Source of the DNA: Drosophila pseudoobscura | Lineage: Eukaryota; Arthropoda; Insecta; Diptera; Drosophilidae | NCBI RefSeq assembly: GCF_009870125.1 | Contig: NC_046681.1 | Span: 11,731,001-11,795,000, forward strand | Direction of reading: 5' to 3' | DNA length: 64,000 nucleotides | Part shown: positions 19,961 through 33,880 of the stretch, in pieces | Layout of the letters: the number at the start of each line of letters is the position of its first letter | Position numbering within the stretch: position 1 is the stretch's first letter | The notes under the pieces: model-generated | Database searches by the model: none | What the model saw: only the letters and a program-made list of their open reading frames with translations | Told to the model about the DNA's origin: nothing | Program-made: the position numbers and the translations under genes

Positions 19961-22900
19961 ATAATCCTCATGTCAGAGCAATGAGCTTTTGCGTGCATGC
20001 TTTTAGTGCATATAGAGCCGGGTATGGACTGGTTTATTTATAGCCAAAATACAGGTAAACCTTAAAACAGCTTTTGGTAGAATTTTGCTGCAGATTCAGA
20101 TTCAGGAAAATTAGCAGTAGCGTAAAAGTTCAAACAAAGCGAAATTAAAAATGAATTGCATAAAAGCGAATGCCAAATACACGAAATCCACCCCAAGCCG
20201 CCAGTCCCCCCCCCCCCCACCCCTTCCTGCATCTTGGCTAAAAACTTTGCTCACACAGCACAAAAAAATTTTGCGCTGACTTCATTAAAAATTCCAAAAA
20301 CGAAGAAGAAAATTCTGAAAAAAAACGAAGAAGAAATTTTTGCAGGGAAAATGAATGAGTCTGGGCCACAGTGAAATGGGGGGGGGGGGGAGAGCGAGAG
20401 GTGGAGTCCTCAGACGGGGTCCATCGATTGAGTTCAATTGCGGGGCAAAAGATGAAGAGGAAGCAATTGTAAAATGGCCAGACCATGAGCTAAGCCAATA
20501 ATCAAAGGGGGTGGTCTGGGGGGGGGGGGGGGGGAGGCTCGGAGTGGCGGTGGGGGCGGCATTGGTGTGGTCTGCCTCGGCGGCAGCTAATTTATTACGA
20601 GCATTTAACAAGCATACTCTTGGGGTTCTCTCACGAGTCCGCTTTGATTTATTAGGTGTTTGGTTTAAAAAAAAAAGAAAAAACGAAGAAAAACCAAAAA
20701 CGAAACGAAACGAAAGAAGAAATAAAAGGAACAAAGAGGAAACAAAAGGAAGTAACTGCAGAAAGAAGAAAGCCCTGGCAACACAGGCACAACAACAGGA
20801 GAGACCAGGCGGCTGGAGGAAACACTAATGTGAATGTAATTTGTAGTTAATGTGTTCTCGGTTTTCCGGGCCATGTGGGTGGCTGGGTTTTCCGTTCGGC
20901 ATTTTAATTGTTCAAACAAAATCAGTGGGAAATATTCGCACCCCTCTGGGGGCGTTACGCCCATCAGTCGTCGTGCTGCGGGAGTCCGTCCGTAGTTCAA
21001 TTTATGCCGCATAAAGCATAAATTTCACGGTTGCTGTTTCCATTTCTCTTGCTGCTGAATGGGGCAGGAGGCAGCCCCAAAAGCATTACCTTTAGATCAT
21101 TTTCCCAGTGAATGCTTTACAAGAACTTTTTAAAGGAGATATTTAAAGGGAAATGGGAACCTAACCTTTAGATTTCCATCATTAGATGTCTTTGTTATAA
21201 TAACCTTTTTATAGGTTGTATCACCGGAAATATCCCTTAAAATGTACCAATATTTTTGAATCGTCTAATCTTTAATTACCTTTTTATTTGTTCCTCTAAA
21301 ACAGCATTTTTTAATTATTAAATGTTAAATTACCTTTTATTTTTCCCCTACAATTTTTTATATTAATCATACAATTTTGTATTTATTTTTTTTTGTAATG
21401 CTTTCCCCTAAAATAGTATCTTTAGAACAGATAATTTTAAAATATTTTGTTTTTTTCCGCCTAAAATAGTATATTATAGTCGTTAAATCTTTAAGTGTAA
21501 AATTGTTAAAATTTAAAAAATCTAAATAGTATCTCTTAGTCGCAAAATTTTTAATTATTTGCTATATTTTTCCGCCTAAAATCGTATAACTTTTGAATAT
21601 TTTTTTAATTTTTCTTTTAAAATTATATTTTTTAGTCTGTAAAATTGTAATTACTTTTTATATTTTTTCCCCCAAAATAGTTTTTATTATTCATATTTTA
21701 TATATTTTATATTTTATATATTTTATATTTTATATATATATTTATATTTTATATATTATATATATATATTATATTATAAAAATGTATATATATTTTTTAA
21801 TTTTTAAATATTTTGTTTTTTTTCCTAAATAACTTTTTATATTTTTTCCCCTAAAATATTTTTCTTTTAATCGTAAAATTTTGTAATTATATTTATATAT
21901 TTTTTCCCCTAAGTTTTATTTTGTAGTCCTTAAATTTTTAATTACTTTTTATATTTTTCCCCCAAAAATAGTTTATTTTACTCACAACATTTATTTTTTT
22001 TTTTTTATTTTTTTCCCTAAAATAGTATCTTTTAATCGTGAAATTTGTAAATTTTCTTTTATATTTCCCCCCAAATAGTACTTTTAATTATTAATTTTTG
22101 TATTCCCTAGTTAGGAAATAATTTGAAATTAAATGAATGACAAAACTAAATAATTAATTGAATAACATAAGAAAAATCTTCATGGTTAGTGGATAAATAG
22201 CCACTAAAAAGTACATATTTCAATCATAGTTTTTTTCTGGAAGTCCTTTTTGAAGTTTCTAATGATCCTTTACCCCTCAACAACGTAAATCTATTCCGCA
22301 CATTCGCCCAAAATGATTTTTTCTACAGCTCTTTTTGTGTGGCTTTCTTGTTGCATCTGCCACAAAAATGTTAAATGTTAAATCACATTGTCGAAAGTCG
22401 AAGGCCAGCATTCGTTTTGGTTGTTTCCTTTGGCTTTTCTGGCATTCGGCGGCGGCCATTAAAGGTCATAAATCACATCATAGCATAGAAATAAATCAAC
22501 CCTTTTTATTATCAACAAACACATCGCAATGTTTGTTATCGAAAGGGTTATTTATAGTTCTACTGGGAATTCTCCGAGTCCGAATCGGAATCGGAATCGT
22601 AGTCGGATGAATATATTTTAATGGAATTAACTGGAGAAGCAAAGAAAAGCTACAGATACACTGTGGTGGTTCAAGGTTCAAGGTTCAAGGCTGATTTTAC
22701 TGACCGAATTGCCTACTTTACGGAGGGTCACGATTCTATCTCTCTGTCGCCTGCAAAAAGCTCATTAAGCAAATCGCATTATTTGCTCATAAGAATACAA
22801 GTAGAGTAGCACCGTAGCGTATATTTTCAGTGCACTAAAACCTCTCAGCATCAGAGCATCCAGCATACTCTGACAGGCCCACAAGGAGCTTCATTTAGTC

Positions 22901-25331
22901 GCAATTGAAAGGCTGCAAAAGAGACACACACAAAAAGAGACAGACAGAGACAGAGGCAGAGAAAGAGAAAGAAATAGAGCGACTGAGGGACATAGAGCTG
23001 AAACATGGCAAATGAATACATCATTAGCTGCATGAAATGTCCTTGTCGAAACACACACACCCACACATATAACCACTACAAGCATGGCAAGGTCTAGTCT
23101 AACGACTAGGGGATACCCAATGTAACAATTCGTCGCCAAAGTCTTACAAAACTCCCAAATTATGTATATGGTACATATTATTAGGAATACCTTAGCCACA
23201 AAATGACATAACCCTTTGCTACACACGATTACAGGGTATTTACAAGTGGACAAAGAGTGGCTAAAGAACGAAGGAGGAACCTAAAACGAGTACGAAGACG
23301 ATGATGATGATGAATCATCATCAGCATAGCTATATGGCTACTTAAACGGCTTAGGTTTGAAGTGCTTATGCAACTTGTTAACTAATTACGTGCACAGGCA
23401 GCATAAAGTGGCTTACACACACACACACACACATTGCTATAAGCCATAATCATGACAGCCACTCAAGGGTATTCGAAAATCGAGAGCAAAGAGGATATTT
23501 TCATAAGCCCTTTGCTGTTGGCACACAAATAAAATGATGGAATATTTATGAAAAATATATGAAAATTATAACCTAAGAATATAAGAAGAGTATATAATTA
23601 GTAGAGGGAAAGAATATGATCTCGAGCCTCGAAGCCAAGACGAAGTATCGATGTTGCTAACAGCACTGTAAACCTAACAGCCTCTGTTAACTAACAGCTC
23701 GTCGAATCTCTGATCACACAAGTTGGACTGCGAATATCCTGTTCGATTCAAACTCCTGTCTGAAGCGTTGATCTGATTATAGATCGATAAATCTTGAAAG
23801 TTAAAGAAATCATTTTTCATTGCCTCAAAATGTCCCTTAGCCATTCACATTAAATCTGCATGTGTATGGAGACTGTGAAGCAAGTTTCAGTTTGATAAGA
23901 AAATTGGCATGCAAAATGGAGCATACAACCACCTCCCACCTCCCACCACCCACCACCCACCACCCACATAATTCCACGCCCACACACACAGCGCACTTAA
24001 GGGCTCTGCGCACCTCCGAAACCGCTCCATTGCCGGGGACGACAAAAATCCTGTTTGATAATTTACAGTGTTTATTTTATAAGACTATTAGAGTAAGGAC
24101 GAGACTCAGAGGCAATTAAGTTTTCTGCCAAAGAGCTCTGTGCCATATGTGGGGGGGGGGGGGGGGGTCTTATAATTTATGGGCGTGTGTGTGTGTGTGT
24201 GTGTGTGTGGGGGCGTGTATCCGTATCTATGTGAGAGCAGAATGTTGACAAGGAAATTGCGACATAAATTGCCATTCCCGGTGCCATAGGAACTAATCGC
24301 ATTGAAATTTATGGAAAATTAATTTTTCACTTTTGGTCGAGAAACGATTTACCAAAAAATTGTGACAAATAATTCAATGGAATCAAAGATTGAATTGATA
24401 TTCAAATGATTTATTCTATCAAGTCAATTCACTTCATTTGGCAGCTGCAGCGCCCAAAGCGATATCAATGAATGGAAAATACTCCATTAAACGGGATCAG
24501 TTGGTGATTTTAATTTCCTATTTATCCCCCCCTCCCCCCCCCCCCCAGGTACATACATCTCTAAAATATAATTAACCAAAAAGAAGGGGCGAATCGGAAT
24601 CGTATCCAACAATTGTATAATCTATACGAATTTGTTGATGCCAATATTGAAATTCCCTTTTGCACACTTTTTTAAGCTAGCCAGAGAGAGTTTCCGCCCA
24701 TCCCCGTGCCGCCTTTCCACTTCCGGGCAAAAGGCAAAACTTTGATGTTTCTTCCTGGACTTGTCGCAGACGAGGGGAATTTTTAATTAAATTGTAACCG
24801 GCAGCTATATTCAAATTTTGTGGCGCCTTGGCAGCTGTTCAATAAATTAATTTCCTCTCTCTCTCTTTCGGCATCAGTGGTATCTCATGGATTCCTGGAA
24901 GGGAAGAGGTTTCCGTTTCCAATAATTATTGGCCAATTTAGGAGCTATCTATATAGCTATAGGGTACGAAAAAAATACCTCCGACTGATAATTAAAAATT
25001 GTTAAGGAAGTTCGAAATTTTTTGCTGGCCCAGGGAAAGCAAAAGATATCATTTTTCTATTATTTTTCATTCTTTCTTTAAAACAGTAGTCAACCAAACT
25101 TAAGCGCCCTTCGACGCTCTAGAAACTGGTTCAAAAGATCGCTCCACGGAACCACAAGCAACGCAACTTTTCCATATATCGTACATCGATATGTTCAAGC
25201 CTAAATAAACGAAACACAGTAGGAGCTGGCAAACCAATTAAATTAACAAAAAAAAGGCACAAAACAAACTTAATTTCAACAGTGCGTTCGGCATCGTTTC
25301 ATTGAATCCATTCATTGAATGCGCGCTTAAA
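19961..25331. other. Gene-free spacer, AT-rich and simple-repeat DNA
   Basis: Holds C-runs near 20205, G-runs near 20380 and 20518-20534, a degenerate tandem array at 21280-22090, (CA)n at about 23416-23433, CCACCCA repeats at 23935-23965, a G-run at about 24150-24166 next to (TG)n to about 24208, and a C-run near 24530-24546. A TATCGAT motif with CTAACAGC repeats near 23645-23700 could be a promoter or boundary, but no gene follows it. Confidence 0.5.
21280..22090 (+). repeat. Degenerate 60-70 bp tandem repeat, TTTTTCCCCTAAAATAGTAT type
   Basis: The phrase TTTCCCCTAAAATAGTATCT followed by TTTA-TCGTAAAATTTTTAATTA recurs about a dozen times with heavy decay and insertions. It is an old, AT-rich satellite with no coding content. 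Confidence 0.6.
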
Positions 25332-25390
25332 GTGAGTTTATGGAACACAAAGAATACACTTTTAGACATCATTTTTTCCATTCCACACAG
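25332..25390 (+). other. 5' leader intron of BTB gene 1
   Basis: GTGAGT at 25332 and CACACAG ending at 25390 bound a 59-nt intron-like segment with a T-rich 3' part. The same segment (58 nt) lies before the paralogue at 37739-37796. In copy 1 it happens to be open in frame with the start, but one T is missing in copy 2, so a coding role is unlikely and a 5' UTR intron is favoured. Confidence 0.6.
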
Positions 25391-25408
25391 AAAGATACAG
25401 CGACGAAA

Positions 25409-26200
25409 ATGAGCAGCCAGAAAAATCAAGGGACCACTGTGGAAAACATCGACGAGATCGACAGCTTCGTCGCGGACATGGCCAGTCTCTGCATGAACGA
25501 GCCCTACTCGGACGTGGAGTTCCTGGTGGAGGATCAGCGGCTGCCGGGCCACCGTCTCGTTCTGGCGACGCGTTGTGAGTACTTCCGTGCTTTGCTATAC
25601 GGCGATTTCGCTGAGTCGAACCAACGGGAAGTTCGGCTGGAGGTGCCGCTTGAAGCCTTCAAGTTAATCCTGGGATATCTCTACTCGGGGAAGATGCCTC
25701 TGTCCACACTGGACGTTGACACCATTATCGATGTGCTCGATTTGGCCCATCTTTACGGGTTGCAGGTCGTCGAGACGGGCGTAGACAAATACCTGCAGCA
25801 GAATCTTTCTGTCAGTAATGTGTGCACGATCCTGGATGTCGCACGTCGTAACAATCTCAACCAGCGGGCTGAAGAATGCCTCGATTTCATCGACAACAAT
25901 GGCTCCGATATAGTAAAACATGATTCCTTCGCACAACTGTCCAAGGAATCACTTGAGGAACTCCTGCGACGGGACAAGTTTGCGGCCCCCGAAATTGATA
26001 TCTTTCGAGCTGTGTGCAAATGGAGGGACAACCATCCGAGCGAGGACTTCAAGACGCTCCTCTCGCTCGTACGTCTCACAGCACTTAGTGTCAAACAGCT
26101 GCTGCGTGAGGTGCGTCCTACAGGCCTCTTTGAGCCGGAAAAAATACTCGACGCCATCGATTTTAAGTTGAATAAGTTCAACTTTAGTGTTCTTTGTTAA
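25409..26200 (+). CDS. BTB-BACK protein, BTBD9-like, lacking F5/8C domain (paralogue 1)
   Basis: A 263-residue product. The BTB/POZ domain lies at about 25-126 (core YSDVEFLVEDQRLPGHRLVL; GYLYSGKMPL), followed by a BACK domain at about 131-240 (SLEELLRRDKF; IFRAVCKWRDNHP). BTB-BACK proteins dimerise and usually act as substrate adaptors for Cullin-3 ubiquitin ligases. BTBD9 adds two discoidin-like (F5/8C) domains. Here the frame runs out after FEPEKILDAI into a short unrelated tail (KLNKFNFSVLC), exactly where the second copy enters its F5/8C domain, so this copy is C-terminally truncated. The start at 25409 is shared with the paralogue at 37815; the proteins are nearly identical through the BTB domain. 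The gene is intronless in the coding part but the leader intron is shared, so DNA-level duplication is more likely than retroposition. It could be functional as a dominant competitor, or decaying. Confidence 0.8.
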   Translation: MSSQKNQGTTVENIDEIDSFVADMASLCMNEPYSDVEFLVEDQRLPGHRLVLATRCEYFRALLYGDFAESNQREVRLEVPLEAFKLILGYLYSGKMPLSTLDVDTIIDVLDLAHLYGLQVVETGVDKYLQQNLSVSNVCTILDVARRNNLNQRAEECLDFIDNNGSDIVKHDSFAQLSKESLEELLRRDKFAAPEIDIFRAVCKWRDNHPSEDFKTLLSLVRLTALSVKQLLREVRPTGLFEPEKILDAIDFKLNKFNFSVLC

Positions 26201-27179
26201 TTGACTAGCCAGACAGACACAAGTTAGTTAAGTCAGACGGAAGATCCGTTTCAGGAGCCACAGATATTTAATTTTAGAACACGTCCTTTGCGTTTCCACC
26301 TAAACAAACCATTTGAAACCCTTTTCAAGTATTGAAAAACAAATTTCAGCTTAATTTAAATGCCAATTGCTGGGCCAACAAAATCAGTAAACAAGAAACT
26401 TTGCAGACAATTGAAAGCGAAGCAAAGCAAAAAGAATTCGGAGAAAGGCAACGAAAAAAAAAGACCCAAAAGCAATTCAATATAATAAATCACACCTTTG
26501 TCACTCAATGCGAAAGCGTATTTTTTTTTTCCAATTAAAAGCCAAAGAACGCTTCTCTGCAAATTACTTTAACCTTTCGTCGGCCATCGGGGGGGCTGGC
26601 CTGGCCTGGCCTGGCTGCCGACATGTAATTAGTTGACAAAAGGTGTTCGTTGTTGGAATGGGGGCCGGGTCTTAATTGAATTTTTATCTCAGTTCGTTGT
26701 GGCTCCCCTTTATCCGTCTCGCCTCCTTCCACCTAAAAAGCTGGGTACAGAAAAAAAAAAACGGGAAAGAAAAGGATTCAATTCAGTGAAGAGGGAATTT
26801 CAATTGCTAAGCAAACTTATGCAAATTTCTAAAAGTTTTTTTTTTTTGGTTAGCAAGCGTTCGACGCTGATAATTTGCCAATAAATCCAAGACAAAGAAC
26901 GTATGGAATAGGGAATCTAGCATTCGCTCTGTAGCCATCTCGGGCATGGACCAATTTGGGATAAATATGCTATTAAGGCTCTCAGAAAAAAGCGTGTAGT
27001 AAAGAGAAACACATCCATATATAAATAAAACATTTGATTTTTAAATAAATATTTTACATACATACGAGTATAAAAAATAAATAGAATTCCCTTCGAATTA
27101 AACATAGATATATTGAAATGGCTTTTTTTAACATGGCCCATACTTAATCTGAAGATATAAAAAATTTAAAATAAATAGT

Positions 27180-27880
27180 AGATCATAAGTAAAAAACATT
27201 TTTATGAAATAAATAAAAATGTAATGTAATGTAATGTAAAATGTATATAAAATAAATGTAATTTCAATATGTAAAATATTCAATTTAAATATGAAATATA
27301 TTTAAATTAAATATAAAATATATTTAAATTACTTAAGACAACATTTAATTGTAATTTAATTTAAATATGAAATATATTTAATTTAAATAATAACAAATTT
27401 CTTTTAAATTAGAAAATATTTAAATGAAATATGAAATATATTTATTTGAAATAAGAAAAGATTAAACTTAACTAATAAAAATTTTTTGTTAATAGAAAAT
27501 ATTTAATTTAAATATAAAATATATTTAAATTACTAAAGAAAATATTTAATTGTAATTTAATTTAAATATGAAATATATTTAATTGAAATATGAAATATAT
27601 TTAATTTAAATAAGAACAAATTTCATTTAAATTAGAAAATATTTAATTTAAATATGAAATATATTTAAATTACTTATGCAAATATTTAATTGTAATTTCA
27701 TTTAAATATGAAATGTATTTAATTCAAATAAGAAAAGATTTAATTTAAATAAGAATATATTTAATTTAATTATGATATATATTCTTATTTAATTATGTAA
27801 TATATTTCATTAAATATAAAATATATTTAATTTACATATGAAATATATTTAATTGAAATAAGAAAATATTTAATATAAAT
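27180..27880. repeat. AT-rich degenerate satellite, ATGAAATATATTTAATTTAA type
   Basis: About 700 bp of near-tandem ATATGAAATATATTTAATT units, with repeated TAATGTAATG near 27222 at the left edge. Same family as the block at 3360-4010. Confidence 0.75.
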
Positions 27881-30800
27881 CGATTCGCTGCCTGTTCAAC
27901 CAGAATACTTTTGGGAACGAAAAAATATTGTAACACTAAAAGTTTTCAATACTACTGTAATATCCGCATTTCAGCAAAAAATTGTTATAATTTTAGCCTC
28001 AATAATAAGTACTGTGGTTTCCGCGCTCCTTTAATAATTTCCAGCACTTAATTTCTTTGGCATACTTTTTTTAGGGCTTGTCCCTTGCCAGAGAAATATA
28101 GAAAGTAAATAAAAGAAAACATAAAATTGCAGTTTTATTCTAGAAAATAAGGTCAGCAGAAAACCGTGGCTTTAATTGCTCTGAACTTGGGAGAGGGGCT
28201 GGGGGGAACACCCATGCCCCATGCCCCATGCCCCATGCCCCATGCCCGATTCTAAAGCTATTGTTGATTCTCTCTATGCGGTTCATTGTTTCGCATTTTG
28301 GCTACACTGCGGGACAACCACCGCTGCTGCCATTGTCGTTGTTGCTGGGTTGTCCTGCGCCCAGAGGGCGGACATCAAACCGCAGCAACAATGTCAGCAG
28401 CAGCATAAGCCGATTGCGTGGAATTTCGCCATTGTTTAGCCCCGCCCCCTTCCGTTTGATTTCTCCTCTGGGATTTGCCGTACAAAGTCAAATGATAAGT
28501 CAATTGTTTGGCTTGAAATCTCGACCCGGACCTTCCCTCCTTTCAGCCAAGGCAATAATAAAACAAAAAAGAAGAAGAAGGGAAAATGCAACCAACTGCA
28601 GCTTTGGGGTTCTATTGGGGTTCAATTATTAACCAGTATTTAGTTTCAATTTGTGTGCTGGCCAGAACGTACTAATTGCTTGGGCCCTGCCTCTGTTTGG
28701 CCTCCAGTTTTATGGCCGCCACCAATTGCGCTTAAGTGTGGGCAGGGGAGGTAGGGAGAAGGCAACTTTACGAGCGGTCCTTCAACTTGAGCTGTAGCTC
28801 AATTCAAATGTGGCACGCAAACCAAATCAAGTGTTGGGCCGAGGTGGAGGTGTGTGTGTGTGTGTTTGTCCATCTTCTTGTTGCTTCATCAGAGCTCTGG
28901 GGAAGCCTTAAGCCATTCCATAACAATGCTGGACCCTGAAGATACCCTAAAGGCAGGTGGTTAGAGAGAGAGAGAGAGAGAGAGAGAGGGATTGTGTGCA
29001 CACCGCTCCCTATATACCCCTGATGCCCCTCTTATTTGCAGAACAAACAGTTGCCATGGGAAATTATTAGAGACAAATAAATTAAATTTTATGGCTTTTG
29101 GTGGCGCGTACGGTAGCAAAAGGTGAGTCACGGCACAGGGCCAAAAGGAATCAGGGCCAATTTGATTGGAGCCGGGGAAGGAGTGAGAGAGCAATTAAAG
29201 ATTTAGTTGGAGCTTATTGGAACATCGTACTAAATGTATAGGACGGTCCACTTAAAAGTTATGTTTTATGCGATGGATGCTGTGTTTCACAAAGTTATTG
29301 GCCTTTTCTCCCTCTCTCCTTAGCAATCGTGGGGCCTCATCAACACTCCATCCGGATATGCCAGATACTGCGGAGGGGCTGGACTCCTCTGTGCGTGGCT
29401 ATCTTTATGGACTCCATCTGCATCTCTCTTCAACCAGTTCTTGGTCACCTCTTTTGTTTTTTACAAGCACTTTGCAAATATTTATGGCTGAAAGGCAGCG
29501 TAAACAATAAACTCATAAACTGCAGCGACAATGTCTGCGTTACAGGACACAGAACACAGGACGAAACTCTGGACGAGTAAATCGATTTTTAAAATGAATT
29601 ATGTTTACATATATATGTATATATATAGTATATATATAGTATATATTTATGCCCGCCCAATGGACATAATACCGGATATTGTATATAATATTTTAAAAAC
29701 ATTAAAAACCGAGTCTCTCGATTCTGGGATATCCTTTAAGGCTTTGGATGCAAAAGATGAAGGATATGTCTTTGAATTGTGGAATATTTCAGCAATAAAA
29801 GAGTTATTATGTCTCTTTTTTTTTTTTTGCTTTATAGGGTATCAATTATTCTTTATTGGTGCTTGAGGCTGAACAAAAAAAAAAAAATACGTTTCATACT
29901 CGTATTGTTTGCCCTGCACTTTGGCAGGACCCGCTGTCTTTTGTTGGCCAAAGACCTGCTCATATATGCATTTTGGGGTATGGGGAATGGAGTATGGAAG
30001 CACAAGTGCATTTTATAAATTAGCTAAATATTTTGTCAACCATCCTGCCACGCACACACACATAAACATGCACATCCCGGGCTACTCCTTGACCAAACAG
30101 TACGCATATGCATTCGAAGCTCTATTTGCTGAAAATTGTGAGTGTCGGAGCCAGAGTTGCCAACAGTACGTACTGTTTGTTATTGTGCAAACATTTATCA
30201 GAGAGAAGAGCGCTCTGGGAACTCAGGACACACAAAATGACAGAGATGGATAGATACAGGAAGAGAGAGTGAGAGAGAGAGAGAGAGAGAGAGGGAGGAT
30301 GGTGGGGTCTACACTGTAATTAGCAGGCGACGTTGCGTAAAATTTTCCTAAATTCTGAGGCAAATACAACACAGCATCTGAGTGGCAACTGGCAACGATC
30401 TGAAAAGGTAAACACCTACAGGAGCTGGAATATAATTAGAGCATTTTTTGCGGGCCCATAAAACTTCAACTCGAAAGGAAATGATGCAGAAAACTCTCAA
30501 TACTACAAGTGAAAGGAAAAACCAAAATAAAATACGTTTGGCAAACGTTTTTTTTTTTTTTTTTTTTATTCAATTTAATTCTACATTTATCATGTGTCCT
30601 CTTAATTGCTTACATACACATACACATACATACACATACTTTATTCATTTAATTCCCCCTTTTTATTTGTTGTTGTTGGGAAAGGGCTAATAAACTGACA
30701 TTGCCACTCACAATTCCAAATTGTAATCTTAATTGCCATGAAAATGTCAAATGGAAGTAAATCTACTGCTATTTGAAGAGTACAGAACAGGGCACAGAGC

Positions 30801-31043
30801 ACACACACACACACACACAAAAAATTTAACAGAACAGAACAGAACAGAAATGAAATGAAATCCAACAATAATTGTAGTTCATAACAATGGGCAATACAAT
30901 TTACAAATGTACAATTGAAAATTCTGTAGCAACAAGAAATGAAAATGGAAATGTTGGGTTCAATAAATGTGAAGATTGGATACGCTTTTGTGAGGATTAC
31001 CTTTTTCCCCCTGTTTTTTACATATATCTACTTGAGCGATCAT

Positions 31044-31257
31044 GAGCGAGAGTAGCGAGTGAGCCGTGGGATGGCACGAGCGAGAGTGGCGAGTGAGCCG
31101 TGTGTTGGCATGAGCGAGAGTAGCGAGTGAGCCTGGGGTTGGTACGAGCGAGAGTGGCGAGTGAGCCGTGTGTTGGCATGAGCGAGAGTAGCGAGTGAGC
31201 CGGGGGTTGGTACGAGCGAGAGTAGCGAGTGAGCCGGGGATTGGCGCATGAGCGCAG
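31044..31257 (+). repeat. 34-bp minisatellite, six copies
   Basis: GAGCGAGAGT recurs at 31044, 31078, 31112, 31146, 31180 and 31214, period 34 bp, with GCGAGTGAGCC in each unit. The array ends in TTGGCGCATGAGCGCAG. Almost the same end closes the 22-bp array at 59811-59934. Confidence 0.85.
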
Positions 31258-31547
31258 CTATTACCCATTGTTATATCAAAGATATTTTAATCTCAAGAAT
31301 CCAACTAATGACGGCATATCTAGCTTTAAAAAAAAATATCATCTTTGATTGAAATTTATGAGAATCCTCTTACCGTTCTTAGAGTATACAAATTTGCATC
31401 TCATTTACAATCGTTTTCGTTCTGTTTCCCGATGTATTTGGATGCTGTGTAACAATTCGAACTGGGCCAAAGGCTAGCCATCGTCTCACTACCTGAATAA
31501 TCACTCAAAGTATATAGATAGGTGTATATGTATGTACATATGGCACA

Positions 31548-31587
<40 letters not shown>

Positions 31588-31899
31588 ACTCTGTATTCTG
31601 TTGGCCCGACAATTGTCGACTACAAACTCTTGTAATCCTAATGAATCCTGCACCTATTTATTTTTCATTGTGGGAAATTGTGCAAATGCCATGACAACAT
31701 TTCGTTTTTGGCCTCCCACACATACGAGGCACAGAGACACCACTCGTCACCCCCCAATCCTGACCATCGCATGGCGGTGCCAGTGTGTGTTCAATTGTTT
31801 AAATGTGCTGTAACAACAATGCTGAAAAAAGAACAGAACACAGAGCATGAAAAATATTTGGGGTTTTTTGCACAACGAATATGGAAATCCCCTTTTTAA

Positions 31900-32360
31900 A
31901 GGGGATACATATATGAATTATTTTTCTGGTATTTTTTTAAGAGTTTTGGCATATTATTTTTCACAATTTCTTATATTTTTCTAGAAGTATTTCCACTTTT
32001 TTTTTGTATGTTCTGGTATTATTCTGCAACTTTTAATATTTTCTTGAATTTTTTTTTATCCATTTCTGGTATTTTCTATTCATTTTGGGTATTTTTTAAA
32101 GGGTATTGAATATTTATGGTATTTTTTGGAATTTCCAGTATTTTCTTGTATATTCTAGAACTTTTCTAGCAATTTCTGCCATTTTCTATTTATTTTGCAC
32201 ATTTTTTAGTGGTATCGAATATTTATAGTATTTTTATGGCAGTTTATATATATTTTGCTAGTATTTTTTGACTGTTTTCTGGCATTTTTATTATTATTTA
32301 CTGATTTTTCAGAGCTGATTTAGTTGCTTATAGTATTTTTCTGGAATTTTGATAGTAGTG
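31900..32360. repeat. Degenerate TTTCTGGTATTTT repeat, block 1
   Basis: Irregular 30-45 bp repeats built around TTCTGGTATTTTCTA and TTTATAGTATTTTT. A second block with the same phrases lies at 33430-33880. No coding content. Confidence 0.6.
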
Positions 32361-33429
32361 CCAAAACTAAAGGTACATCCCATAAAAACTGTATACCAAA
32401 TTCCTGTCAATTCCCTGCCAATCAAGAACATTCCCCACATTGCGTTAGTGTATCGGAAAAAAACAAGACATATACCGATGTAGAATCGTCTGCTTGTTGC
32501 TGTTTACACACATCACACAGTCAGAGACAGAGACAGAGACAGAGTGAGGGATATAGAAAGAGAAAGATAGAGAGGGGCGGGGCAGGGCAGGTGGGGCTGC
32601 AGGGACGACTGCTGCTGCTGATGCCGGCCGACAGTTAGACAGTATTTGCTGTTGTTTGCTTGTTACTGTTTTACATGAGGCATTGCCTCTCATCAGTTTA
32701 ATTAGTTGGCAATGCTCTTGCTCTGCTTTTGGCAGAACCCCCCACCCCAGACAGAGCAACAAAAGCTTTAGCCGAAAACAAAAATAATAAATGTTTTGTA
32801 TTCTGTTGATGGAACTTCTACATATCGAACTGCTGGAAGAAGCAAGGCCTACTGCTGTTGTGTAGGCATTTAAATATTTGATATGGAATGAAGAGGGACC
32901 TTTTTTTTTTACCAAATTTGTTATGGATTGTTTTTTGCAGTATATTAGTTCTTTTCAGTATTATTTCACATGATTGATTTGTGTCTTTAAATTTATTTAA
33001 GCAACACTACTAAATCCAAATAAAACAGTTCACTCTCATGTCCCAAAAAGGGTTTAAAAAAATATTCTTGTCATAAGATAAAAAATCTACTAGTATTTTG
33101 GGGGTTTTGGATTTTATTTTCACAAATGTTTCCCAAATAACTCTCTAGCTTCTGTTCTAAAAATGTGCAACAAAGCTGATACTCATTTTTTTGGTGGAAT
33201 TTTCAGAATTCTTGTGTGCGCCCTCGTGCATTTTACACACAAAAACCACTCAGCTAATTGCTTTTCGAATGGATTTTCAATTGGCAGACGAATGCGAATT
33301 GTTTCCATTTTTCCATATTTTTTTGGACGTGTTTTTCATGAAGAGTTTTGTGCATTTTCGAAGCTATTTAGTTAGAAAACTACTGTTTGGAAGATCGTTA
33401 AAAAAAGGGTCCCTTAGTTTGATAATACT

Positions 33430-33880
33430 ACTTTATTTTGAATGTTATTTTTAAGTATTTTGTGTAGCATTTTTTTTAAGTATTTTGAATTTTCTGGTAT
33501 TTTCTTGTATCCTTCAAGTATTCAATGGTAGCTTTCTAATAATTAAATTAACATTGAAGCTGACATTAATTTTAGCAGGAATGTGGAAAATACTATAAAT
33601 ATATTTCTAATATTATAGGTCGTTTATAGTATTTTTTGATATTTTCTAGTATATCAAAGTATTTTTTGATAGTTTTCTAGTATTTAAATAAGCTTTATGG
33701 CATAGATTTATTAAACATCACGAATGTTGAAAGTCTATAGCATGTTTTAGTCATTTTAATAGTAGTTTTCTGGTAGCTTTCAGTATATTCTGATATTTTC
33801 TGGTGTTTTATGGTATTTTTTGTATACTGGAAGTATTTTTCTGCTATTTTCTAGTATTTATCCAATATTTTGAGCAGAAT
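33430..33880. repeat. Degenerate TTTCTGGTATTTT repeat, block 2
   Basis: Same phrase family as 31900-32360 (TTCTAGTATTT, TTCTGGTATTTTCTTG), 1.5 kb away. It suggests one older tandem array broken by about 1 kb of other sequence. Confidence 0.55.

Noticed and set aside
20285-20828. 149- and 105-codon frames on both strands
   Set aside because: Built from poly-G/C and A-rich runs; overlapping and compositional.
25340-25408. N-terminal extension of BTB gene 1 from ATG at 25340
   Set aside because: It lies in the shared leader intron, and the paralogue has a one-base deletion there that breaks the frame; the common start at 25409 is better.
31044-31257. CRISPR-like direct repeats
   Set aside because: Units are contiguous without unique spacers, and the DNA is eukaryotic; it is a minisatellite.
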